From Verrucomicrobiota bacterium (GTDB lineage Bacteria; Verrucomicrobiota; Verrucomicrobiia; Verrucomicrobiales; DEV007): a stretch of 64,000 nt of DNA. A model generated the notes under the pieces. The model made no database searches and was not told the DNA's origin. It saw only the letters and a list, made by a program, of their open reading frames with translations. The DNA lies in NCBI GenBank assembly GCA_020630975.1, contig JAHDID010000009.1, positions 1 to 64,000 on the forward strand, given 5' to 3'. Positions within the stretch are counted from its first letter, which is position 1; each line of letters begins with the position of its first letter. A program made the position numbers and the translations under genes. This document shows positions 57,116 through 64,000 of this stretch, piece after piece.

Positions 57116-60100
57116 TCACTCATTCAGCTCGATGCGCATGCGGACGAAGCCTTTGTTGTTCACGGCTGTGATGGCATCGTCGATGCGGATCGTGACGAGC
57201 TCAAAAAGCACATCTACCTCTGTCGTGCTGGTGATCGATATACCCTCGGTGGTCCAGCTACCATCTTCCATCGTCGGGCTAAACTCAGGTATGTAGCTGA
57301 GTCCGCGATCGGCAAAATCGCGACGGCGGCGGAACTGAAACTCGAAGTAATCACTGCCTCCATCCTGCACCACGCTGTAGGTGGGCAAGATTCCCTCGCC
57401 GCTTGTCTCTGCTTGGGCAGGATTGCCGCCGTAGGCGTATTCCTCAAGGTTATTCAGCGTATCTAGATCTGGATTAGCGTCTAGAGCGCGCTCGGCTTCA
57501 CTTAGAGTCGTGTACACTTCTGACCAGCCCTGATAGTCTCGGCCATCGATAGCCGTCACGGATAAGTCGGCAAACGTGGTGATATCGCCATCGTCAGCCG
57601 TCAGTCGCAGGGTGTAGGCACCTGGCGCTGACAGCGTAGCTGTGGTATCGATACCATTGCTATCCGGATTGCTAAACGACACGGCTGCAGGACCTGATAG
57701 CAGGCTCCACGAGCTAGTTAGAGTATCCCTCCAGCGGCCGTCATCGCTACTACTACCCGATAAGGTCACAGTAGGGTAGGTAGGTGTATCGGCGATCGCC
57801 TCACCAGCATCGATAGCTGGACCGATATTGCCAAAAGCATACAGAGCCCCCACCTCATCTAGGCTCAGCACTCGACCTGTCCAGAGGTGAAACTCGTCGA
57901 TGACACCGGCGTAGTAGTGGCCATCGCCACTTTGGTTGCCATCATGGTGCTTACTATCGCCACGCATGGCTCCGAGACCGATCGCTCCGGTATGGGATAT
58001 CATTTCCGCACCCTGACCACTACCGATAAAGATGCCATCGAGGTAGGCCTTCAGCCCGTCCTCGACCAGCGTACCGTCGTCTGGCGTGTCGATCGTGATC
58101 ACCGCATGATGCCACTGCCCTGCCACCACGGGAGTACTGATATAGGTGGTATCCCAGCCATTATTACCGCCGCTCCAGCCGCCGTAGTAGAGTAGACCAT
58201 CCTGTAAATAGAGACTCATCCCTCGGGTGCTACCACCCTCTTCATACAGCACTTCCTTGCCCGATGCGCCTGGGGCATCCGCCTTGAACCAAAGCGAGAT
58301 AGAGCGTTGGCTGAAAGTTCCGGAATTGATCGTCGATGCATTGGAGATCGCGACCACATCATCGCTGCCATCAAAGCTAAGGGCCGATCCCGATATACCA
58401 GCATCGACGGCTGTCCACGTCGGTCCATTGGTCAGGGTTCCATTGTTGTCACTACCGATACTATCGCCAGCAGTCGTCCCTGAGCCTTCATCGAAGGAAT
58501 AGTAAATGATCTGACTAGCTGTATCGGGATTGGACGCCGTATCGATACCGACAAAGGTGTGCACCTCGACACCAGTCGATATACCCACAGAGTCCGCCTG
58601 TAGACGCAGCGTGTAGTGGCCCGGCTGGGAAAACGTAGCTGTAGTCGCTGCTGCCGCACTATCACCAAAGGAGACTGTAGCTCCATCTGGTGCGGCCACA
58701 GCCGACCAGCTGGCCGCCTCGCCACCAGTCGAGCCATCGAGCACCAGCCCTACGCCACTGGGTATCACTACAGCCTGCTGGCTGTTGTTACCTGTATTCA
58801 GCGTCACCTCGGTGCCGATCGCATTGGCTCCTGCGAAGAGAGAGCCAATTTCCGTAGCTGATAGCGCTCGATTCCAAAGCTGGAAATCGTCGACCAATCC
58901 TTCGAACCAATTGCCATTACCGCTCCCATTGCCATCGTGATAGCGAGTCGCATCGCGCATCGCGCCTATCGCATTATCTGCCGAGTGCGCATTGATCGCT
59001 CCGGCAGATGAGCGACCTACCTCAAATCCATCGAGGTACACAATGAACTCACCATCTGTCGTGTCGGGCGCATTCAGCACGATAGCCGCCAGATGCCAAT
59101 CGCTATCGGTAAGCGGCACATTGAAGTAGCTCTCATCCCAGCCATTCTCGCCATTATTCCAACCGCCAAAGTAGAGACTACCCGCCTCGAGGTAGAGATT
59201 GATCCCGCGCGTACCACCGCCCTCTTCGTAGATCATTTGCTTAGCAGACTTGGCTGGATCTGTGGCTTTAAACCATACCGAGATCGTTCGCTCCGAGTGA
59301 GTGGCGGTATTGATATCGGCAGAGTCCGCTATGTCGACCTGATCATCGATACCATTTAGCTGGATAGCCGATCCAGAGACGCCGCCGTCGGCAGCCGTCC
59401 AGGCAACTCCATTGCTGAGCGTACCATTGTGATCGCCGCCTAGACTATCGGTAGCTGTCGTTCCACTACCTTCATCGAAAGTGTAGTGTATCACCTGACC
59501 CTCGGTAGAAGGCGCCGTCCCTGCAGACACACCTGCTGCGACCTGGATCTCGGCGCTGGCAGTATTCACCCCATCGCTAGCCTCGAGTGCCAGTATATAG
59601 GAGCCTGGTAGACTAAACCGAGCCAACGTATCGAATGCCTGAGGTGGTGAAAATGAAACCGACCCTCCCGCAGGACCAGATACCATACGCCACTGGGCAC
59701 TGAGAGCGCCTGGTGGATCTGGCAGGCCATCGTCTGTAGCCTGACCGCGCAGGACGAGACCCGTACCCGGTGGCACTAGAGCAGGGCTCGCAGTGGGTGA
59801 AGATATAGTGACCTCGGGCCCCTGGTCGGCATCGTCACCTAGAGTGATAGTAGCCGTAGCCTGCGTGCCTAGCACTTGATAATCGGGGTCGACAGCCAAG
59901 CCTACGACGATAGTCTCCGCCCCCTCGACCTCATGGTCGTCCAGCGGCGTGATAGTGATATCGATCGTCGATTGATTCGCGGAGAAATTCAGTGTGGTCG
60001 CTGGTGTCGTATAGTCTGCCCCACTGGTCGCACTACCACCGAGAGTGAGACCTACCTCAAGTGCCTGGGAGACATCGCCATAGCGCTGCACGCGCACCTG

Positions 60101-62965
60101 CCCTGTATCCGTGCCTGGCTCGGCAGCCTGGCTATCTAGCGATAGGATACCCACTGCCGATATATCCAGCACAGTGACGGTGGCTGTGGCCGATGTCGCC
60201 CCCTGCGTGGCTGTGACCTGGTAGCTACCCGCCGATGCTGCAGTAAACAAACCAGCGCTATAGATACTACCGCCACCACTCACCGACCAGCTAGGGGAAA
60301 CGGCAACACTGCCACCTGCCAAATCCCACCCCTGGGCGGTAAACTGAGCTGTCGCTCCTATCGGTATCTCTACCTCGTAAGGAGAGACGACCATCGTCAG
60401 CCCACCACTACCATCTAGCCCTTCCTCAGCATAGAAGTCTTTGCCAAACACATTTAGTGAAGACAGCGTAACTGGATTGGTAAACTGCGGCGTGAGCGTG
60501 AGCCCGTGTGCATCGGCGGTAACTGTGTAATCACCTGGCGCCAACCCAGCCAGCGTATAGGTGCCGTCGCCCTCGGTCCAGGTCTGGTCATCATTGCTCA
60601 CGCTGACTCGGGCACCCTCTACCGGTAGACCGCCATGCAGCACTCGACCCGATATCTGGTAGATATCAGATGGCGAACCTACGGTGATGACGATGTCGCG
60701 AGTATCGACGCCGCCCTTCATATCCGATGCGGTAGCACGCACCACATACTGCCCGGCACTACTCCAGCTCTTGGTCGCCGTGGTGGAATTCAGCGCTGCG
60801 GTTACGATCGAGTTATCACCGAAATCCCACGAGTACGCGAGAGTATCGCCATCGGCGTCGCTAGCCGTCAGGCTAAAGTCAACCGACTCATTGGTCGCTA
60901 CAGCGATGCTGCTGGCAGAGAAAGCACTGATGGCGGGTTTCGTATTGGCAGCCTGAGTGTCCAGATTCACGACGACATCGATCCACTGATTCGGAGAACT
61001 ACCGCCCTGCCCTGTCGGTGTGATGTGGATATCCGCTACCTTGTCCGAGTAGGTGCGACCGATGATCAGTGCGGCATCTTCCTTGTCATTATTATCCGTC
61101 GTCCAGCTACCACCCACCGTCGTACTATTGCGTGAGTAGGGGGTCATATCCAGCAGGATGCTACCATCGCCCCCGTAGCTCTCGCGCTGCCAATCGATCT
61201 GCAGACCAGCACGCAGCCAGGTCTCGGAGATGCCATTGGTCGGTAGCCAGCGGTGCGTCAGCCAGTAGCGACGCTTATTGGTGGTGCTAGAGTAGTCGTC
61301 GGAATCGCGATTGATCTTGATACTACGCGCCACGCCAGCGGTCATCGTGCCGTGCTCTGCAGCGGGTACATCATGCCGGTACAGGCGCACTGTCGAGCTC
61401 TCTGTGAGACTCACATGATCGCCATCTCCCTCGACTAGCCAATCGAGCCGCACCTTTTCCCCCGTAGAGAAGTGGCCACGCCCGGCATCGAAGTCACCAC
61501 TGCCGCCCTGGGCGCTCATGGTGGAAAACTTGTGCCCATACTCGATCCACTCATCATTGGCACTATCTCCTCGGTAGCCTCCCGGCACGCTATCCTGCCC
61601 GATCGGCGAGGGGGCATCGGTGCGCCAGTAGTTGGCGTGTAGTAGACCGAGATTGTGCCCAAACTCGTGGCCGGCAGTGCGCAGATTGGTCGCACCCGCA
61701 CCGTTCAGGTGAGAGCCCTTGCCGCCGACGAAGGCAACTCCCGCATAGCCCCAGCCACTGCCGCCGCTGGTCACCACGGTGTAGAAGTCGTAGTTGTTGT
61801 AGTCCCAGTCCTGATCCACTGGCTGGGCGGCCAGAGCGGCATCCCTAGCCTGCTGCAGCAATGTCCCTAGCCCCTGCGGCCACGATGCTGCGGGATCTGC
61901 TAGGGTGATCGTATCGGTGTAGGTGGTGGTGACCGTCGATTTGCCGTAGGAGTTGTCTTGCCAAAATTGCTCCACCACAGACTGCCGCGACTGCAGCGTA
62001 GATAGATCGATAGGATCGAAGCTCGAGTCTTGATCGGCAAAGCGTGCCCGGATATAAAGCAGCCGCTTTGCCCCCTCGGTATGCGCTGATGGTGGTGCTA
62101 CTGGGCCCTCGTTTTCAGCTAGATCGAAGCTGCTCTCCTCGCCTGGAGCCGCTGCGATCAGAGTGATCCCATCGACTTTCTCAGCACGCAGAGACCGGTA
62201 GTTTTGGATAAAGTGAGGACCCAACGTCCGCTCATCGGCCGTCAAAAGCTGTCTCAGCTCTGCGATCGCATCGCCATCTCTAGCCTGATAGATACTGCCC
62301 CCGACTTGGATCGCTCGCTCGGGATAGCCCTCGGCCAGTCGCTCATCATCAGGAACAATACGGACCGGGTCCGCAGCTAGAGCCATCACATCGTCTACCG
62401 CGATACCATGCAGGGAGATGCCCCGCTTGGTGGTGATATCTGCACGCGCGCCGGCTGGATGAGCCTGGTATCGGGTGCCATCGCTACCATCCACAGCAAA
62501 ATGATCGAGTCGGCTCGTCTGCCCGGCGGACAAGCCACAGGTGGCGACTACCTCCAGATCGCCACTCGTGCGGATAGGCTGCTCGAGTCGCTGCTGCACC
62601 TCCTCCGGTAGATCTCTGCGATCTGTGTACGATAAAGCTCGATCCAGCGCCGCTTGGGGATCGAGAGGGATTAACTGCTTCATCGCCTCGCGACGCTGGC
62701 TGGCGAGGCGGATGCCCTCTGCGAGGTCTGTGGCAGCTGCAGACTGCTGAAAGCTGGATTGCCACGCATCGAAAGCCTCAAATTCAGGTTCCAGCTCCAT
62801 ACGCAGCCTAAGCGGCGATGGCACTGGCGGCGGCTCGTCGACAGTGGTCGCGGTGACTCGGTTAGGTTGAAAACCTGCGTCATCGTCCTTCCTAAGGAAG
62901 AGGGAAAGGGAAAAAATAAACAGAAGGGCCAGGGCAGGAGCGACTATGGTGGTAGTACGTCTCAC
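57116..62965 (-). CDS. Giant secreted gluzincin metallopeptidase with PKD, Big, Calx-beta and paired LamG modules
   Basis: A 1949-aa protein with a signal/anchor (TIVAPALALLFIFSLSLFLR). The catalytic zinc motif is HEFGHNLGLLH (about residue 430), with preceding NYDFYTVVTSGG and following GHFSTGEK/VRLDWL, as in M6/M12B-like peptidases. Downstream are a PKD-type domain (SADGDTLAYSWDFGD-like: DADGDTLAYSWDFGD), a carboxypeptidase-regulatory-like segment (YQISGRVLHGGLPVEGARV), a Big-type segment, a Calx-beta-like segment (EVEGAETIVVGL) and two LamG domains preceded by an Ig-like strand each (IHYTFDEGSGTTATDS; IYYSFDEGSGTTAGDS). The C-terminus is a short beta module (FEFQFRRRRDFADRGLSYIP). Probably extracellular, degrading host or algal polymers' protein parts; substrate unknown. 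Confidence 0.8.
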   Translation of the reverse strand: MRRTTTIVAPALALLFIFSLSLFLRKDDDAGFQPNRVTATTVDEPPPVPSPLRLRMELEPEFEAFDAWQSSFQQSAAATDLAEGIRLASQRREAMKQLIPLDPQAALDRALSYTDRRDLPEEVQQRLEQPIRTSGDLEVVATCGLSAGQTSRLDHFAVDGSDGTRYQAHPAGARADITTKRGISLHGIAVDDVMALAADPVRIVPDDERLAEGYPERAIQVGGSIYQARDGDAIAELRQLLTADERTLGPHFIQNYRSLRAEKVDGITLIAAAPGEESSFDLAENEGPVAPPSAHTEGAKRLLYIRARFADQDSSFDPIDLSTLQSRQSVVEQFWQDNSYGKSTVTTTYTDTITLADPAASWPQGLGTLLQQARDAALAAQPVDQDWDYNNYDFYTVVTSGGSGWGYAGVAFVGGKGSHLNGAGATNLRTAGHEFGHNLGLLHANYWRTDAPSPIGQDSVPGGYRGDSANDEWIEYGHKFSTMSAQGGSGDFDAGRGHFSTGEKVRLDWLVEGDGDHVSLTESSTVRLYRHDVPAAEHGTMTAGVARSIKINRDSDDYSSTTNKRRYWLTHRWLPTNGISETWLRAGLQIDWQRESYGGDGSILLDMTPYSRNSTTVGGSWTTDNNDKEDAALIIGRTYSDKVADIHITPTGQGGSSPNQWIDVVVNLDTQAANTKPAISAFSASSIAVATNESVDFSLTASDADGDTLAYSWDFGDNSIVTAALNSTTATKSWSSAGQYVVRATASDMKGGVDTRDIVITVGSPSDIYQISGRVLHGGLPVEGARVSVSNDDQTWTEGDGTYTLAGLAPGDYTVTADAHGLTLTPQFTNPVTLSSLNVFGKDFYAEEGLDGSGGLTMVVSPYEVEIPIGATAQFTAQGWDLAGGSVAVSPSWSVSGGGSIYSAGLFTAASAGSYQVTATQGATSATATVTVLDISAVGILSLDSQAAEPGTDTGQVRVQRYGDVSQALEVGLTLGGSATSGADYTTPATTLNFSANQSTIDITITPLDDHEVEGAETIVVGLAVDPDYQVLGTQATATITLGDDADQGPEVTISSPTASPALVPPGTGLVLRGQATDDGLPDPPGALSAQWRMVSGPAGGSVSFSPPQAFDTLARFSLPGSYILALEASDGVNTASAEIQVAAGVSAGTAPSTEGQVIHYTFDEGSGTTATDSLGGDHNGTLSNGVAWTAADGGVSGSAIQLNGIDDQVDIADSADINTATHSERTISVWFKATDPAKSAKQMIYEEGGGTRGINLYLEAGSLYFGGWNNGENGWDESYFNVPLTDSDWHLAAIVLNAPDTTDGEFIVYLDGFEVGRSSAGAINAHSADNAIGAMRDATRYHDGNGSGNGNWFEGLVDDFQLWNRALSATEIGSLFAGANAIGTEVTLNTGNNSQQAVVIPSGVGLVLDGSTGGEAASWSAVAAPDGATVSFGDSAAAATTATFSQPGHYTLRLQADSVGISTGVEVHTFVGIDTASNPDTASQIIYYSFDEGSGTTAGDSIGSDNNGTLTNGPTWTAVDAGISGSALSFDGSDDVVAISNASTINSGTFSQRSISLWFKADAPGASGKEVLYEEGGSTRGMSLYLQDGLLYYGGWSGGNNGWDTTYISTPVVAGQWHHAVITIDTPDDGTLVEDGLKAYLDGIFIGSGQGAEMISHTGAIGLGAMRGDSKHHDGNQSGDGHYYAGVIDEFHLWTGRVLSLDEVGALYAFGNIGPAIDAGEAIADTPTYPTVTLSGSSSDDGRWRDTLTSSWSLLSGPAAVSFSNPDSNGIDTTATLSAPGAYTLRLTADDGDITTFADLSVTAIDGRDYQGWSEVYTTLSEAERALDANPDLDTLNNLEEYAYGGNPAQAETSGEGILPTYSVVQDGGSDYFEFQFRRRRDFADRGLSYIPEFSPTMEDGSWTTEGISITSTTEVDVLFELVTIRIDDAITAVNNKGFVRMRIELNE

Positions 62966-63030
62966 AGTACCAACCTTGACCCTCCTTTCTAAAAAGCAAC
63001 AAGCTTAAGATTTCAGGAAGGTCACAGGGC

Positions 63031-63059
63031 TTTACAAATCTCTAGGATTTTCATACAAT
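63031..63059 (+). promoter_or_regulatory. Sigma-70-type promoter, probably leaderless transcript
   Basis: TTTACA (63031-63036), 17-base spacer, TACAAT (63054-63059). Each box differs from the consensus by one base. Transcription would start near 63066, two to three bases before the ATG at 63069, so the mRNA would have essentially no leader and no Shine-Dalgarno site. Confidence 0.6.
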
Positions 63060-63068
63060 CATGGGGCG

Positions 63069-63629
63069 ATGAGGCTCTATCATGATAACCCAAATTCCAA
63101 AGCTGAGCTGATCTGGCGATGGGCGCTTCGCCTCACGGGGATCGGGTTAATGGTCTGGGCGTTCATCGATCTGGCTGTCTTATTTGCAAAAGCACCTGGG
63201 ATGGCTACCGCTTTTGGCTTATGTCTGTTCGCATTCGCCAAGATGCTCCTAGGAGCGATCATCCTAGCTCCGACTCTAGCGAACTGGATATCGATACCCA
63301 TTTTCGCCTGGGTCGACTCTATTTACCGCCCAGGCGGGTATAACCGAAAGCCACCGCTATGCTACCGGCTCGGCGAGCAATACATCCGAGAAAAGAAGTA
63401 TGACCTCGCTCTCGTCGAGTATCGAGATATCACGCGCTACTACCCCAAAGAAATCCGCGCTGCGGCTACCCTCTATCTCTTGTACAAGCAGACCGACGAG
63501 ACACGGCGGGCTGAGCGGTGGTATGCACGCTCTATCTTTCGCTACAGTAAACCCCGCTTCGACAAGGCGATCAGTAAAAGTGTGGAGACGTTTTCTCTAG
63601 AAGTGCCGTCCTCCTCGTCGGCTGGATGA
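63069..63629 (+). CDS. Small membrane protein with TPR-like tail
   Basis: A 186-aa protein with two N-terminal transmembrane helices (WALRLTGIGLMVWAFIDLAV and LCLFAFAKMLLGAIILAP), then a soluble part with helical pairs (CYRLGEQYIREKKYDLALVE, AERWYARSIFRY) resembling one or two TPR units. I do not recognise a named family. It starts directly after a strong promoter with almost no leader, on the opposite strand to the giant peptidase gene. Function unknown; a membrane-tethered scaffold is only a guess. Confidence 0.65.
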   Translation: MRLYHDNPNSKAELIWRWALRLTGIGLMVWAFIDLAVLFAKAPGMATAFGLCLFAFAKMLLGAIILAPTLANWISIPIFAWVDSIYRPGGYNRKPPLCYRLGEQYIREKKYDLALVEYRDITRYYPKEIRAAATLYLLYKQTDETRRAERWYARSIFRYSKPRFDKAISKSVETFSLEVPSSSSAG

Positions 63630-63725
63630 AATAATGAGCGAATGCCATGACAGCCGACGGGGGACGTCGGACTCCCAGATCTAGGCTTGCCATATCTGCC
63701 CCATCCTCCATCATTCAGCCGAAAC

Positions 63726-64000
63726 ATGAGTGATAGGGACCAATCAATCGACCAACTGCATCGTGCTTATCAGGAGCGAGGACTGAGCCTGCATCTAGGG
63801 GCAGGGGTATCGGTAGGCAGTGGACTGCCGACTTGGGAAAAACTGGTCCTGATGATGTATTTTATGCTCACCGCTGAGCAAAAGATGTCGGGCTGGCGAA
63901 TTACCTCTACTCGATCGCGGAGTGGTTTCTCGAGCACCAGGCCGAGCCTCTGGAGGTGACTGCTCGAAAGCTGAGGAAATACTTTTTCGATGGCGATGAC
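63726..64000 (+). CDS. SIR2-domain protein, 5' end (partial, apparent frameshift)
   Basis: The N-terminus QLHRAYQERGLSLHLGAGVS and SVGSGLPTWEKLVLMM is the SIR2_2-type NAD-binding start (GAG-S..SGLPTW). The frame from 63726 then runs to a stop at 63957 with unconvincing residues. The -1 frame picks up good coding: KDVGLANYLYSIAEWF and then PLEVTARKLRKYFFDGDD to the edge. The switch falls at CAAAAG (63879-63884), where one A appears missing, or the ribosome slips by -1. SIR2 proteins of this kind are often NAD-depleting phage defence factors. The window cuts the gene, so neighbours and intactness cannot be judged. Confidence 0.65.

Overview
The window looks like a chromosomal piece from a PVC-superphylum bacterium, most likely Verrucomicrobiota (an Opitutales/Puniceicoccales-like lineage). 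The reasons are: a DUF1549/DUF1553 planctomycete-type cytochrome gene followed by a DUF1501 gene; the long IspG form with a central insert; many very large secreted proteins built from LamG, Ig, PKD and beta-propeller modules; Tat-exported Gfo/Idh/MocA oxidoreductases and a Tat-exported xylose-isomerase-like protein; and secretin-N0-like repeats of a type I associate with Verrucomicrobia. Assignment is by recognition only; no search was run. Shine-Dalgarno signals are weak or absent before many genes, so several starts were chosen from signal peptides or family N-termini.

Layout. 1-55: the 3' end (domains V/VI) of a group II intron that enters from the left. 294-16316: a long run of minus-strand genes: an NDP-sugar epimerase with a dual-specificity phosphatase, a 1.9-kaa secreted di-haem peroxidase/propeller/Ig/LamG protein, a metallophosphoesterase, a sugar isomerase, a DUF3857/transglutaminase protein and a glycine-rich TerB/DUF533-like protein. 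16544-21420: a large NAD-type glutamate dehydrogenase, a PfkB-type kinase (KDG kinase-like) and a 2-hydroxyacid dehydrogenase. 21471-22483: a small HTH-like protein and a NUC1 nuclease. 22644-27186: the DUF1549/1553 plus DUF1501 pair.

27480-39777 is the most unusual block. Two co-directional genes encode 2939-aa and about 1153-aa exported, membrane-anchored proteins of one family. The larger one appears to be two complete family members fused head to tail, with a signal-peptide-like segment left at the junction and secretin-N0-like repeats inserted in the first half. 40070-40237 is a 2OG-Fe(II) oxygenase remnant. 40289-49046 carries a HEAT-like protein, an ATP-grasp protein translationally coupled to ispG, a LolC/E-type permease with extra membrane helices, adenylate kinase and a secreted SHD1-metallopeptidase. 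49294-53816: lgt, a glycosyltransferase/coiled-coil gene pair and a SUKH-like protein. 54076-57028: two divergent Tat-exported Gfo/Idh/MocA proteins. 57116-62965: a 1949-aa secreted metallopeptidase. The right edge holds a small membrane protein with an apparently leaderless promoter, and the start of a SIR2-domain gene with an apparent frameshift.

Repeats include a 35-bp paired element (two AATAGGGTACAAT units, 21-bp period) at two loci, two copies of an 'ACGCGGAGGCGC' type repeat, and two copies of a GCGGTTGAAAAC-type palindrome. No rRNA, tRNA, CRISPR array, complete IS element or prophage was recognised by eye.
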